Shown: piece after piece, positions 28,531 through 37,539 of the stretch | Layout of the letters: each line of letters opens with the position of its first letter | Position numbering within the stretch: position 1 is the stretch's first letter | DNA from: Sphingobacterium corticibacterium | GTDB lineage: Bacteria; Bacteroidota; Bacteroidia; Sphingobacteriales; Sphingobacteriaceae | Length of the DNA stretch: 64,000 nucleotides | Direction of reading: 5' to 3' | Assembly (NCBI RefSeq): GCF_004208525.1 | Contig: NZ_SGIT01000001.1 | Span: 682,001-746,000, forward strand | The notes under the pieces: generated by a model | What the model saw: only the letters and a program-made list of their open reading frames with translations | Told to the model about the DNA's origin: nothing | Databases searched by the model: none | Position numbers and translations under genes: made by a program

Positions 28531-29268
28531 TTAGCTATTTTTTTGTTGCTGTTGAATCGTTGTTCTGTGTAATTTAATTTTTTCAATTAAATCCTGCAAA
28601 TTCCAGGCATCATCTACGTGAAAATCACCGCTTTTTGTGCGCCTAAGCTTACTGAGATGGGCGCCTATTCCCAATGCCTTCCCAAAATCATGTGCTATAG
28701 AGCGGATATAGGTGCCTTTAGAGCAACTGATTCGGAAATATAGGTTGGGCATTTCAATTTTCTCTATATCGAAACTGTTAATGATGATACGTCGTGCTTT
28801 CAACTCAACATCTTCTCCGCGCCGTGCTTTTTCATATACACGCTCACCTTTTATTTTAATAGCGGAATGGGCAGGTGGATACTGTTCAAGTTCACCTGCA
28901 AATCTTAGTGCTGTTTCGTAAATATCGGCTTCGGTGATATGGGTGTAATCAAATGTTTGATTAACGGCTGTTTCCAAATCGTAGGAGGGAGTAGTTGTAC
29001 CTAGCGTAATGACACCGGTATATTCTTTGTCTTCCGCTTGGAAGGAGTCAATTCTTTTCGTGAATTTACCGGTACAAATAATCAATAACCCCGTTGCTAA
29101 GGGGTCAAGAGTTCCGGCATGACCTACTTTGATTTTCTGAGGTTTCATACTATTGCGGAGTTTACCTACCACATCAAAACTTGTCCATTCTAAAGGTTTA
29201 TCAACCAATAGAACCTCACCTCCTGCAAAATCGAATGGAGAAGAGAGAGTTTCTTCTACGTTTGTCAT
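28531..29268 (-). CDS. truB: tRNA pseudouridine-55 synthase
   Basis: A 245-residue TruB family enzyme that forms pseudouridine 55 in the T-loop of tRNAs. It starts with VLLVDKPLEWTSFDVV; the catalytic Asp is residue 55 in GHAGTLDPLATGLL. Further motifs are KEYTGVITLG, PAHSAIKIKGERVYEKAR and SKGTYIRSIAHDFG. The C-terminal PUA-like extension of longer TruBs is short or absent. It abuts the uppP gene with no spacer, so translation is probably coupled. Confidence 0.95.
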   Translation of the reverse strand: MTNVEETLSSPFDFAGGEVLLVDKPLEWTSFDVVGKLRNSMKPQKIKVGHAGTLDPLATGLLIICTGKFTKRIDSFQAEDKEYTGVITLGTTTPSYDLETAVNQTFDYTHITEADIYETALRFAGELEQYPPAHSAIKIKGERVYEKARRGEDVELKARRIIINSFDIEKIEMPNLYFRISCSKGTYIRSIAHDFGKALGIGAHLSKLRRTKSGDFHVDDAWNLQDLIEKIKLHRTTIQQQQKNS

Positions 29269-30063
29269 TTATATAATTTCCAAACTATGGCCGCTCAATA
29301 ATAATCCAATAATCACGAGTCCTACGATAATACGGTACCATCCGAATGCTTTAAAACCATACTTTGTTAATACGCTGATAAAGCTTTTAATAGCGATAAT
29401 GGCGACAATAAAACCGACCACGTTACCCACAATGAGGAGGTTTATTTCCTCACCGCTTAAAACATGCCCTTCCTTCATGAATTTATACAATTTGACAACC
29501 GAGGCACCCAACATCATCGGAATCGCCAAGAAAAAAGAGAACTCGGCAGCAGCTTTACGTGTGAGGCTTTGAGTCATACCACCAACAATGGTGCTTGCTG
29601 AACGTGATGTTCCCGGAATCAGTGCCAAACATTGATACCAACCGATGATGAAGGCTTGTTTGTAGGAGATATCGTCCGAATTATCGACTTGAGGTCTGTT
29701 AAACCATTTGTCCACAAATAATAAGATAATACCGCCGATGACCAGCATTACTGCTACCATCAACGGACTTTCTAAAAGGGAGTCGATGAAATCATTGAGT
29801 ACTAACCCGAGTATAGAAGCGGGAATAGCGGCTACCACCAACTTATAATAAAAGTCTAGCGATTTAAAAAATCTTCGATAGTATAAAACTAACACGGAAA
29901 GGATGGTGCCGAGTTGTATAACGATGGTAAACAGTTTAACGAAAGGAGAGGGCTCCATGCCCATTAATGCTGTTCCGATAATCATGTGACCTGTCGAAGA
30001 AACAGGTAAAAATTCTGTTAATCCTTCAATGATTGCCAAGACAATCGCCTGAAAATAGGTCAT
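29269..30063 (-). CDS. uppP: Undecaprenyl-diphosphatase (UppP/BacA)
   Basis: A 264-residue integral membrane protein with about eight helices. It dephosphorylates undecaprenyl diphosphate to recycle the lipid carrier for peptidoglycan and other envelope polymers, and overexpression gives bacitracin resistance in other bacteria. The two signature regions are present: EGLTEFLPVSSTGHM (about 13-27) and IPGTSRSAST (about 154-163), with the catalytic Glu, His and Arg. It is third in the conserved operon and touches truB directly. Confidence 0.96.
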   Translation of the reverse strand: MTYFQAIVLAIIEGLTEFLPVSSTGHMIIGTALMGMEPSPFVKLFTIVIQLGTILSVLVLYYRRFFKSLDFYYKLVVAAIPASILGLVLNDFIDSLLESPLMVAVMLVIGGIILLFVDKWFNRPQVDNSDDISYKQAFIIGWYQCLALIPGTSRSASTIVGGMTQSLTRKAAAEFSFFLAIPMMLGASVVKLYKFMKEGHVLSGEEINLLIVGNVVGFIVAIIAIKSFISVLTKYGFKAFGWYRIIVGLVIIGLLLSGHSLEII

Positions 30064-30065
30064 TT

Positions 30066-30308
30066 TTAATTATTTTTTTTGTTTTTGGGTTTGTATAAAA
30101 TGGCAACGAAGCCTAATGCGAATCCGAGAACAACTACGAAAGGTGCTAGCGTTATTTTTGTGAAACTGTAAATATCTTCCGTGCCTGTCATGAGGATGAA
30201 CCCTAGAACAACCACAAGTACACTAGCAACAAACAGTTGATAGTTTATTTTTTCAAAAACAAAGCCGAATTTTGGCGGTGGGGTATGATGTTGTTTTTTT
30301 TCTGACAT
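30066..30308 (-). CDS. DUF3098 small membrane protein
   Basis: The start at 30308 (MSEKKQHH) is preferred to an upstream in-frame start at 30338 because family members begin this way; the product is 80 residues. A short polar N-terminus is followed by two membrane helices (about 24-44 and 54-73), with a TGTEDIYSFTKITLAP connection and a Lys/Asn-rich tail. DUF3098 proteins occur between ftsX and uppP in Bacteroidota. The linkage suggests a role in division or envelope synthesis, but none has been shown to my knowledge. Confidence 0.85.
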   Translation of the reverse strand: MSEKKQHHTPPPKFGFVFEKINYQLFVASVLVVVLGFILMTGTEDIYSFTKITLAPFVVVLGFALGFVAILYKPKNKKNN

Positions 30309-30420
30309 ATTTCGTTGTTCGTAATTTAATTGGACCAATACGATTGCCCTTTATATTTCACCTTTTTATACATTTATGGTTTAACTTTTTAACTCTCTAA
30401 CCCTTAATTCTTTAACTTTA

Positions 30421-31299
30421 CTATCTATACAAACTATGTGATTTAGCTCTTAGATATTTTGTTACCGCGAAATAAGTGCTGAAACCGGAAATAACAATCC
30501 CTAGCGCAACTACTATAAGGAAAATCGCACCAAATTCATACCAGTTACGTAAAAATACCAGATCGGGAATTTGCTTTTGGGCAAATTGCAGGGTAAATAT
30601 CAATAACAAAATAGCAATTAAGGCACCTAATAAACCGTGGAATATACCATATAGGAGATAAGGTTTACGAATAAAGTTCTTCGTTGCGCCGATAAGCTGC
30701 ATACTCTTGATAAGAAACCGTTGTGAATAAATTGCTAAGCGGATCGTATTATTAATCAGTGCTACGGCAATGATTAATAGCACAATGGTGAAGCCTAACA
30801 CCACAATACCAATAATACGGATATTCTTGTTAACCATATCAATAAGTGATTCTTGGTAAACCACCTCTTTTACGCGGCTGTTTTTAGCTGATTTCTGAAT
30901 AAAAGTCTGTATGCTGTCTGTATTGGCATATTGTTCTTTTAAGTAGACGTCTATAGAAGGCAACAGCGGATTATGTCCCAGATATTCCACGAAATCCTCT
31001 CCGAGGTCTTCTTTAAGGTTTTTTGCCGCCAGTTCCTTACTGATATATTCCGTACGTAATACATAAGGATCTTTTTCAAGGTCCTTTTGCATCGCCAATA
31101 CATCTCCCTCATTCACATTGTCGTTGACAATGATATTGAGAACGATATTCTCTTTGACGTATTTTGATAGATTTTTTGCGTGCACCAGAATCAAGCCTAA
31201 TAAACCTGTCATCAACAGTACCAAAGCGATACTAATGACCGTTGATACATAAACAGATTTGGTTTTCTTTCTCGGTGAACCTTCTTCGTGAGTAGACAT
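30421..31299 (-). CDS. ftsX: Cell division protein FtsX
   Basis: A 292-residue membrane protein of the FtsX/ABC3 permease type. It has a cytosolic N-terminal tail with basic residues, TM1 (about 18-40), an extracytoplasmic domain (about 45-160, NIIVNDNVNEGDV, LGEDFVEYLG), then three C-terminal helices (about 170-195, 215-240, 255-280). With the ATPase FtsE (not in the window) it transmits signals to peptidoglycan hydrolases at the septum. It heads the five-gene operon; a promoter with exact 19-base spacing lies upstream. Confidence 0.92.
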   Translation of the reverse strand: MSTHEEGSPRKKTKSVYVSTVISIALVLLMTGLLGLILVHAKNLSKYVKENIVLNIIVNDNVNEGDVLAMQKDLEKDPYVLRTEYISKELAAKNLKEDLGEDFVEYLGHNPLLPSIDVYLKEQYANTDSIQTFIQKSAKNSRVKEVVYQESLIDMVNKNIRIIGIVVLGFTIVLLIIAVALINNTIRLAIYSQRFLIKSMQLIGATKNFIRKPYLLYGIFHGLLGALIAILLLIFTLQFAQKQIPDLVFLRNWYEFGAIFLIVVALGIVISGFSTYFAVTKYLRAKSHSLYR

Positions 31300-31327
31300 A
31301 CGCTCTTTTTAATCTAATATTATGATG

Positions 31328-31358
31328 CGAAAGTAAATAATAATGTGCATTTAAGAAA
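31328..31358 (-). promoter_or_regulatory. Promoter of the ftsX operon
   Basis: On the minus strand: TTTC (plus 31355-31358), 19 bases, TACTTTCG (plus 31328-31335). One mismatch per element to TTTG-N19-TAnnTTTG, about 20-25 bases from transcription start to the ftsX ATG at 31299. Confidence 0.6.
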
Positions 31359-31501
31359 CAATTCGTCCGAATAATTTGCTTAAGCACCTAGACATTTAAC
31401 ATTCAATATATACATTTTATTGCCTATTCTGAAACTTTTATGCCTAAATTGATGTAAAATAGCTATTTTCGCATCTCTTTCAGATTAGCAGCATCATTAT
31501 T

Positions 31502-34285
31502 ATGGAATACAATCATCAATCGTTAGAAAAGAAGTGGCAACAATTTTGGGCGGAGAACGGTACATTTAAACCTGCGGAGACAACGGACAAACCCAAATAT
31601 TATGTGTTAGACATGTTTCCTTATCCGTCTGGTGCCGGATTGCATGTAGGGCATCCGCTTGGCTATATTGCGTCGGATATTTTTTCTAGATATAAAAGAT
31701 TAAAAGGTTTTAATGTATTGCATCCCATGGGGTATGACTCATTTGGGCTACCTGCTGAACAATATGCTATTCAAACGGGACAACATCCGTCCGTTACGAC
31801 GGAAACAAATATCAAGCGCTATAGAGAGCAACTGGATAATATCGGCTTTTCCTACGATTGGTCGAGGGAAGTGCGTACATCGGAACCCGATTATTATAAA
31901 TGGACACAGTGGATTTTCATGCAGTTGTTTAATGCTTGGTATAATAAAGAAACGGATAAGGCTGAGTCAATTGATAGTTTAATAGCACGGTTTAAAGACT
32001 CAGGCTCTGAGGATATTGAAGCAGTTTGTGATGATGATATATTAACGTTTACAGCTACGGAATGGAATGGCTTTTCGGAAGAAGAGCAGCAACGAGAGTT
32101 GTTAAAATATAGGCTGGCTTATTTGCGGGAAAGTACGGTGAACTGGTGTGCTGCTTTGGGAACCGTATTGGCAAATGATGAAGTTATTAATGGTGTATCT
32201 GAACGGGGAGGATATCCTGTCGAGCAGAAAAAAATGATGCAATGGTCAATGCGTATTACAGCATATGCTGACCGTTTGCTCCGCGGATTGGATACGGTGG
32301 ATTGGCCGGAACCTTTAGTAGAAATGCAACGTAACTGGATAGGGAAATCGGTGGGCGCGTCGGTAAAATTTCTGCTACCCCAGTTGCATACAGATATCGA
32401 AGTATTTACGACTCGAGTGGATACCATCTTCGGTGTCTCTTTTATCGTTTTAGCTCCGGAACATGAATTAGTTGACACTTTAACTACAGATAATCAACGA
32501 GCTGAAATTGAATCTTATAAAGAGAAAACTGCGAAGAAATCTGAACTAGATCGTATGGCGGATACCAAAACGGTATCGGGTGCTTTTACAGGTTCATACG
32601 CGAAGCACCCATTGACTGGAGAGGACGTGCCGATTTGGATTGCAGACTATGTTTTGGCGGGATATGGAACGGGAGCTGTGATGGCTGTACCATCTGGTGA
32701 CCAACGGGATTATGTTTTTGCAAAACATTTTAATTTGCCGATCATTCCGATTTCCGATGCACAAAATATCGAAGAAGAAGCTGATCCTACTAAAGATGGT
32801 CGCTATATCAACGCTGATTTTATCAATGGTATGACGTATAGTGAAGCTTTACCCGCATTGATCGGACGTTTGGAAGAGCTCCGTTTAGGTAGGGCTAAAA
32901 TAAACTATCGGATGCGCGATGCTATTTTTGGTCGTCAGCGTTATTGGGGAGAACCCGTACCCGTATACTTTAAAGATGGATTGCCTTATTTGATAAAAGA
33001 GGAGGAGTTACCTTTGTTACTGCCGGAGGTAGACAAGTATTTGCCAACAGAAACAGGTGAACCTCCATTGGGTAGGGCTGAAGGATGGAAGTATAACGGG
33101 AAATATGATTACGAGTTGAGTACGATGCCTGGCTGGGCTGGTTCTTCCTGGTATTGGTTTCGCTATATGGATCCCAAAAATGACCAGACCTTTGCATCGA
33201 AAGAAGCCGTAGATTACTGGAAAGCTGTAGATTTATATATCGGTGGTTCAGAGCATGCTACGGGTCATTTGCTCTACTCTAGGTTCTGGAACAAAGTGCT
33301 GAAAGATCTTGGATATCACAACGAAGAAGAACCTTTTAAAAAGTTGATCAACCAAGGGATGATTCAAGGGCGTTCTAACTTCGTATATCGTGTGCTTGAC
33401 GAAGAGGGGAAGGGAACAAATGTTTTTGTGTCATATGGTCTAAAAGATAAATACAACACTATTCCATTGCATGTTGATGTAAACATCGTTTATAATGATA
33501 TACTCGATACGGAAAGATTTAAAGCCTTTCGTCCAGACTTTGCGGACGCGGAATTTGTCTTGGAGAATGGCAAATATATTTGTGGTACGGAAGTGGAGAA
33601 GATGTCAAAGTCTAAATTCAACGTGGTTAATCCGGACGACATTATAGAAACCTATGGCGCCGATACGCTCCGCCTCTACGAGATGTTCCTAGGTCCATTG
33701 GAGCAATCAAAGCCTTGGAATACAAATGGTATTGAGGGTGTATATAAATTTTTACGTAAGGTATGGCGTTTATTCCATGATGCCCAGGGAAATCTTGCTA
33801 TATCGGACGAAGAGCCTAGCAAAGCAGAATACAAGGCACTGCATAAAATCATCAAAAAGGTAGAAGAGGACATAGAGCGTTTCTCGTTCAATACTTCTGT
33901 ATCGGCGTTTATGATCTGTGTGAATGAGCTGACTGATTTGAAATGTAATAAACGAAAAATATTACAGGATCTCATTATTGTTCTTCAACCTTATGCGCCT
34001 CATATTACAGAAGAATTGTGGGGATTACTGGGAAATGAGGCAGGGACAATCTCCTATGCGCCATATCCTGTGTTTAATCCTAGTTACTTGGTTGAGTCAG
34101 AATTTGCTTACCCGGTCTCTGTTAATGGAAAAATGAAGATGAATCTATCGTTGGCTTTGGATTTGGATGCAAAGGCAGTAGAGGGAATTGTATTAGCAAA
34201 TGTAGACGTACAGCGTTATCTGGATGGAAAGACCGTAAAAAAAGTCATTTTTGTGAAAGGTAAGATTATCAATATTGTAGTATAA
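31502..34285 (+). CDS. leuS: Leucyl-tRNA synthetase
   Basis: A 927-residue class I aminoacyl-tRNA synthetase charging tRNA-Leu. The HIGH-type motif is HVGH at 48-51 in [16 protein letters not shown], and the KMSKS loop is at about 699-703 ([11 protein letters not shown]). The editing domain lies between, with the [16 protein letters not shown] block. An acidic insert (about 155-200) precedes [16 protein letters not shown], and a second insert before KMSKS ([10 protein letters not shown]...) looks lineage-specific. The C-terminal anticodon and Zn-less domains are complete. Monocistronic; the iterated palindromes begin three bases after the stop. Confidence 0.97.
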   Translation: MEYNHQSLEKKWQQFWAENGTFKPAETTDKPKYYVLDMFPYPSGAGLHVGHPLGYIASDIFSRYKRLKGFNVLHPMGYDSFGLPAEQYAIQTGQHPSVTTETNIKRYREQLDNIGFSYDWSREVRTSEPDYYKWTQWIFMQLFNAWYNKETDKAESIDSLIARFKDSGSEDIEAVCDDDILTFTATEWNGFSEEEQQRELLKYRLAYLRESTVNWCAALGTVLANDEVINGVSERGGYPVEQKKMMQWSMRITAYADRLLRGLDTVDWPEPLVEMQRNWIGKSVGASVKFLLPQLHTDIEVFTTRVDTIFGVSFIVLAPEHELVDTLTTDNQRAEIESYKEKTAKKSELDRMADTKTVSGAFTGSYAKHPLTGEDVPIWIADYVLAGYGTGAVMAVPSGDQRDYVFAKHFNLPIIPISDAQNIEEEADPTKDGRYINADFINGMTYSEALPALIGRLEELRLGRAKINYRMRDAIFGRQRYWGEPVPVYFKDGLPYLIKEEELPLLLPEVDKYLPTETGEPPLGRAEGWKYNGKYDYELSTMPGWAGSSWYWFRYMDPKNDQTFASKEAVDYWKAVDLYIGGSEHATGHLLYSRFWNKVLKDLGYHNEEEPFKKLINQGMIQGRSNFVYRVLDEEGKGTNVFVSYGLKDKYNTIPLHVDVNIVYNDILDTERFKAFRPDFADAEFVLENGKYICGTEVEKMSKSKFNVVNPDDIIETYGADTLRLYEMFLGPLEQSKPWNTNGIEGVYKFLRKVWRLFHDAQGNLAISDEEPSKAEYKALHKIIKKVEEDIERFSFNTSVSAFMICVNELTDLKCNKRKILQDLIIVLQPYAPHITEELWGLLGNEAGTISYAPYPVFNPSYLVESEFAYPVSVNGKMKMNLSLALDLDAKAVEGIVLANVDVQRYLDGKTVKKVIFVKGKIINIVV

Positions 34286-34288
34286 TAT

Positions 34289-34372
34289 TATCACTGTTTT
34301 TAGTGGTATTTTGATTTATCATCGTTTTTAGTGATAATTTTAATTATCACTAATTTTGCTGATATGCTGTTG
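34289..34372. repeat. Three tandem 28-bp repeats, each with a TATCACT-N6-AGTGATA palindrome
   Basis: Palindromic 20-mers start at 34289, 34317 and 34345, exactly 28 bases apart. Arms are TATCACT/AGTGGTA, TATCATC/AGTGATA and TATCACT/GCTGATA. The intervening 8-mers are AT-rich. The third copy overlaps the -33 element of the SatD gene promoter, so the array is more likely an operator than a leuS terminator, although the first copy could also act as one. Confidence 0.7.
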
Positions 34373-34386
34373 TATACTTATCTTTA
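34355..34386 (+). promoter_or_regulatory. Promoter of the SatD-DUF3307 operon
   Basis: TTTG at 34355-34358, 20 bases, TATCTTTA at 34379-34386. One mismatch to the Bacteroidota consensus. The -33 box lies inside the third palindromic repeat (34345-34364). Confidence 0.6.
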
Positions 34387-34401
34387 CGTAAAAGTCGTTA
34401 T

Positions 34402-34992
34402 ATGATAGCTGTAATATCAGGTGATATAATCAAATCGCGCTCTGTAGATCCGAAAGTATGGATGCCGGCATTGGAGGAAGCCATAGGACTATATTCGGAT
34501 AAATTTGATATTTTTCGAGGAGATAGTTTCCAAGCGGAGCTCACACGCCAAAATGCATTAACAGCTACCGTCTATATTAAAGCTGCTATGCTGGCGTATA
34601 ATTTAGATGTACGTATTGGTATTGGTATCGGAACCAAGGAATACGATGCCCCGCATATTAAAAACTCCTTTGGTTCCGCACTTACTTATTCTGGAGAAGC
34701 ATTTGAAGAACTAAAAAAGGAAACAATATTTTTTAAATCGGCTTATCCCAAGCTTGATGCCGTATGTAATGTGATATTACCTCTAGTCGCAGAATTGACT
34801 ACCCGATGGACACCTAATATAGCCGAAACGGTGAAAGCGGCATTCCAGAATGAGGGAGCTAACCAAGCTGAATTGGCTAAAATATTAGACAAGAAATATC
34901 AAAGTCAAGTGAGCACCGAATTGCAAAAAGCGAGCTATGCTAAAATACAACGCGCATTGGACTATTGTACAAAAGAAATGTTAGCGTTATGA
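34402..34992 (+). CDS. SatD-family protein with C-terminal helix-turn-helix
   Basis: A 196-residue cytosolic protein starting MIAVISGDIIKSRSV, the opening of the SatD family (PF16264 type). The N-terminal domain (about 1-130) has DSFQAELTR and IGIGIGTKEY, resembling a nucleotide-cyclase-like or ferredoxin fold. The C-terminal part (about 140-190: NQAELAKILDKKYQSQVSTEL) reads as a helix-turn-helix. A regulatory role is inferred from this HTH and from the palindromes overlapping its own promoter. Its stop overlaps the start of the DUF3307 gene (ATGA), so the pair is translationally coupled. The name comes from a streptococcal acid-tolerance locus; the function here is unknown. Confidence 0.75.
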   Translation: MIAVISGDIIKSRSVDPKVWMPALEEAIGLYSDKFDIFRGDSFQAELTRQNALTATVYIKAAMLAYNLDVRIGIGIGTKEYDAPHIKNSFGSALTYSGEAFEELKKETIFFKSAYPKLDAVCNVILPLVAELTTRWTPNIAETVKAAFQNEGANQAELAKILDKKYQSQVSTELQKASYAKIQRALDYCTKEMLAL

Positions 34993-35717
34993 GTATTTTA
35001 TTTTTAAAACTGTTGCTGGCTCATTTTATAGGTGATTTCGTCTTACAACCCAAAAGCTGGGTGAAGAAACGCAAAGATCACATCCTTTATTTGCTGATAC
35101 ATATTGCGATGCATACCATGCTGCTGGTCCTGTTTTTCATCCCGGAACTATCCGACCAATGGCAAATAATATTATTTATAAGCTGTGTGCATCTGTTGAT
35201 CGATAGTGCTAAGATTTATTTTGAGAAAAAATTTCCACGACGTACGTTTTTGTTATTCATAGCAGATCAAACGTTACATATCCTGTCATTGGTTGCCGTT
35301 GTATGGTATACATATGGCTTACCTGTCAATTGGGAAACGTTATTTTCTGCAAAAAGCCTATTATATGTTTTAGCTTTTGTGTTAACGGTGTTTGTTAGTC
35401 CGATTATGTTAAGGGTTTTCTTCAGCAAATGGACGTCCGAAGCGGATGTTGTGAACAAGCCGAAAAATTCTCTTGTCGACGCCGGGATGCTGATTGGTAT
35501 TATGGAACGGTTGCTGATCGTCCTTTTTATACAGGTAGGATTCCTGTCGGGTATAGGATTTCTTTTGGGCGCAAAATCTATTTTCCGTTTTGGTGACTTA
35601 ACTAATGCTAAGGACACGAAGTTTACGGAATACATCCTCGTAGGTACCTTAGCTAGTTTTGTTATTGGGATAGCAATCGGTTATGGTTTACGGCTAGGCT
35701 TGAAGTATCTCGTATAG
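34989..35717 (+). CDS. DUF3307 integral membrane protein
   Basis: The ATG at 34989 (MSILFLKLLLAHFIGDFVLQP) overlaps the SatD stop and gives a 242-residue protein. An upstream in-frame start at 34965 lies inside the SatD gene and is less likely. The signature of the family is HFIGDFVLQPKSWVKKR near the N-terminus and a later HLLIDSAKIYFEK, suggesting His/Asp groups at the membrane surface. About six to seven membrane helices are seen. Function unknown; the fixed pairing with a SatD-type regulator suggests that SatD controls or works with it. Confidence 0.8.
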   Translation: MSILFLKLLLAHFIGDFVLQPKSWVKKRKDHILYLLIHIAMHTMLLVLFFIPELSDQWQIILFISCVHLLIDSAKIYFEKKFPRRTFLLFIADQTLHILSLVAVVWYTYGLPVNWETLFSAKSLLYVLAFVLTVFVSPIMLRVFFSKWTSEADVVNKPKNSLVDAGMLIGIMERLLIVLFIQVGFLSGIGFLLGAKSIFRFGDLTNAKDTKFTEYILVGTLASFVIGIAIGYGLRLGLKYLV

Positions 35718-35760
35718 TTTCCACAAGGGGTAATAACTATCTTCCATAGGCCTAAATAAA

Positions 35761-35785
35761 AAAGCAGTTATAATTTAACTGCTTT
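35761..35785 (-). terminator. Hairpin overlapping the end of cutC
   Basis: AAAGCAGTTA / TAACTGCTTT with a 5-base loop. On the minus strand it is followed by a T-rich run (plus 35754-35760 is A-rich). The hairpin includes the cutC stop codon and its last five codons, so coding sequence doubles as terminator. Confidence 0.65.
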
Positions 35786-36439
35786 CACCAATGCCGCTAC
35801 TTCTTCAGCGACCGCTGTTTCTGTCCCATCCGTGATGGCCGACGAATGAAAATATTCGGTACCTGTTTCCTGCCAAATATGCCCAATATTGGTGGAGCGT
35901 AAACCTCCGCCAGGCATAATAACAATACGACTACGAGCTCGCAGTACCAAACGTTTCAATTCCTCCTTTCCTAAATCTACATTGGGCGCACAGCCAGAAG
36001 TGAGGACTGTCGTAAAACCACAATCGATAATATCTTCTAATGCTTCTATGCTGTCCGTGACCTCATCAAACGCCCTATGAAAAGTGCAAGGTTTTCCACC
36101 CGCCAATCTAACTAATGCCCCGTTTCGTCGTCTATCAATATTCCCTGCCGAATCCAGTACACCAAATACAAAACCATCCACGCCTAATGCATCATATAGG
36201 GTTATGTCTTTTTGCATTTGCGTAAACTCGTGATCCGAATACACAAAATTACCACCTCGGGGTCTTACCATAACGTTGAGTGTAATTTTTAATTCGCGGC
36301 GTACGATTTCTGTCTCCTGCAAATCGGGGCTTGTCCCACCGACTTGCATATTGGTACAAAACTCTACACGGTCAGCGCCGTATTGTTGTGCTATCCGTGC
36401 TGCTTCTATATTAAAACAGGCAATTTCTATTTTTGGCAT
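35768..36439 (-). CDS. cutC: CutC family protein (copper homeostasis-type TIM barrel)
   Basis: A 223-residue cytosolic protein. Motifs: EIACFNIEAARIAQQYGADRVEFC, VMVRPRGGNFVYSD, DGFVFGVL, CTFHRAFDE and VLTSGCAPNV, which define the CutC family barrel. It was named for copper sensitivity in E. coli but the link to copper is disputed and the enzymatic role is unknown. It follows the asparaginase gene by two bases, so the two are co-transcribed; glycan or amino-sugar metabolism is at least as likely a context as copper. Confidence 0.9.
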   Translation of the reverse strand: MPKIEIACFNIEAARIAQQYGADRVEFCTNMQVGGTSPDLQETEIVRRELKITLNVMVRPRGGNFVYSDHEFTQMQKDITLYDALGVDGFVFGVLDSAGNIDRRRNGALVRLAGGKPCTFHRAFDEVTDSIEALEDIIDCGFTTVLTSGCAPNVDLGKEELKRLVLRARSRIVIMPGGGLRSTNIGHIWQETGTEYFHSSAITDGTETAVAEEVAALVKAVKL

Positions 36440-36441
36440 CT

Positions 36442-37428
36442 TTATTTGAGATAATGTGGAGAAAATATAAGTTCATTTCCGACATAGTCATACTTCGCAT
36501 AATTAAATCCGCCATGTATACAATATGCACCATATTCTCCTTGTTTACTAAGGGCAATAAATCCAACCTGTATGTTATCTAATGTTTTCTTCCGGTTTTT
36601 GGTGAAATTAATAATTCGATTTACCGCCTCTTCACAAGCTTTTTGAGGCGTGTGACCTTGGCGCATTAATTCAACCACCAGATGTGAACCTACTGTGCGG
36701 ACAACTTCTTCGCCGTGTCCAGTGGCTGTAGCTGCCCCCACTTCGTTGTCGACATATAGTCCCGCGCCAATAATAGGGGAATCGCCAACCCGTCCATGCA
36801 TCTTAAAAGCCATGCCGCTGGTTGTACAGGCTCCCGAAAGATTGCCGTCTGCGTCTAATGCAATCATGCCGATGGTATCATGGTTTTCAATATTGACAAC
36901 AGGTTCGTACTTTGCTGTTTTGAGCCATTCCCGCCATTCTTTTTCCGAAACTTCCGTTAATAGATTTTCTAATGGAAATCCTTGTTCTTGTGCAAACTGT
37001 TGTGCGCCGTCGCCAACGAGCATCACGTGTGGTGTTTTTTCCATTACTGCCCGGGCTACTGATATAGCATGTTTTACCCCTTCTAGCGCAGCTACAGATC
37101 CAATATTCGCATTTTCATCCATAATACAAGCATCCAACGTCACTTTACCGTCTCTATCCGGACGCCCTCCGTAACCTACGCTGCGCTCGGTAGCGTCAGC
37201 TTCGGTATAACGTACTCCCTGTTCGACAGCATCTAATGCACGTCCTCCTGTAGAAAGAATTTTCCACGCTTCTATATTCGCTTTCAACCCAAAATCCCAA
37301 GTGGAAAGAACGATAGGTTTGTTTATCGGGCTCTGTAGTGGTTTTAGCTGTTGGGCATAACTGGGATGTAATCCAAGCAGGAGCGAACCAACGCCCATAT
37401 TTTTTAAAAATTTTCTCCGCGAATCCAT
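36442..37428 (-). CDS. Tat-exported N4-(beta-N-acetylglucosaminyl)-L-asparaginase / isoaspartyl peptidase-type Ntn hydrolase
   Basis: The start at 37428 (MDSRRKFLKNMGVGSLLLG) is chosen because it gives a twin-arginine signal (RRKFLK) followed by a hydrophobic core; the longer in-frame start at 37518 would bury this. The 328-residue protein is an N-terminal nucleophile hydrolase. The autocleavage Thr is in NHDTIGMIALD, and GRVGDSPIIGAGLYVDN plus ATGHGEEVVR are substrate-side motifs. Glycosylasparaginases release asparagine from N-linked glycans, so it may act on host or dietary glycopeptides in the periplasm. It is the first gene of a two-gene unit with cutC. Confidence 0.85.
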   Translation of the reverse strand: MDSRRKFLKNMGVGSLLLGLHPSYAQQLKPLQSPINKPIVLSTWDFGLKANIEAWKILSTGGRALDAVEQGVRYTEADATERSVGYGGRPDRDGKVTLDACIMDENANIGSVAALEGVKHAISVARAVMEKTPHVMLVGDGAQQFAQEQGFPLENLLTEVSEKEWREWLKTAKYEPVVNIENHDTIGMIALDADGNLSGACTTSGMAFKMHGRVGDSPIIGAGLYVDNEVGAATATGHGEEVVRTVGSHLVVELMRQGHTPQKACEEAVNRIINFTKNRKKTLDNIQVGFIALSKQGEYGAYCIHGGFNYAKYDYVGNELIFSPHYLK

Positions 37429-37433
37429 ATGAA

Positions 37434-37441
37434 CAAATCTA
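37434..37441 (-). promoter_or_regulatory. -7 element close to the asparaginase start
   Basis: On the minus strand TAGATTTG, a perfect TAnnTTTG, only five bases from the ATG at 37428. Transcription would begin at or next to the start codon (leaderless). No clear -33 at 19 bases. Confidence 0.35.
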
Positions 37442-37524
37442 GAAAAACCTAACGAAATCCCTATAAAAAATGAATTACTCATAAAAAAATAGCCTAGGCA
37501 TTGGTGAATACAAAGCATTTTATT

Positions 37525-37532
37525 TAGGTTTG
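37525..37532 (+). promoter_or_regulatory. -7 element close to the aminotransferase start
   Basis: TAGGTTTG at 37525-37532, seven bases before the ATG at 37540; ATTG at 37500-37503 is a possible -33 with 21-base spacing. Also points to a leaderless or near-leaderless mRNA. Confidence 0.4.
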
Positions 37533-37539
37533 TAACATC

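Noticed and set aside
31441..31478. leuS promoter
   Set aside because: TATTTTCG is a fair -7 candidate but I found no -33 at the usual distance, so it was not listed as a feature.
34289..34372. CRISPR or plasmid-type origin iterons
   Set aside because: Only three copies, palindromic, and placed over a promoter; no replication gene nearby.
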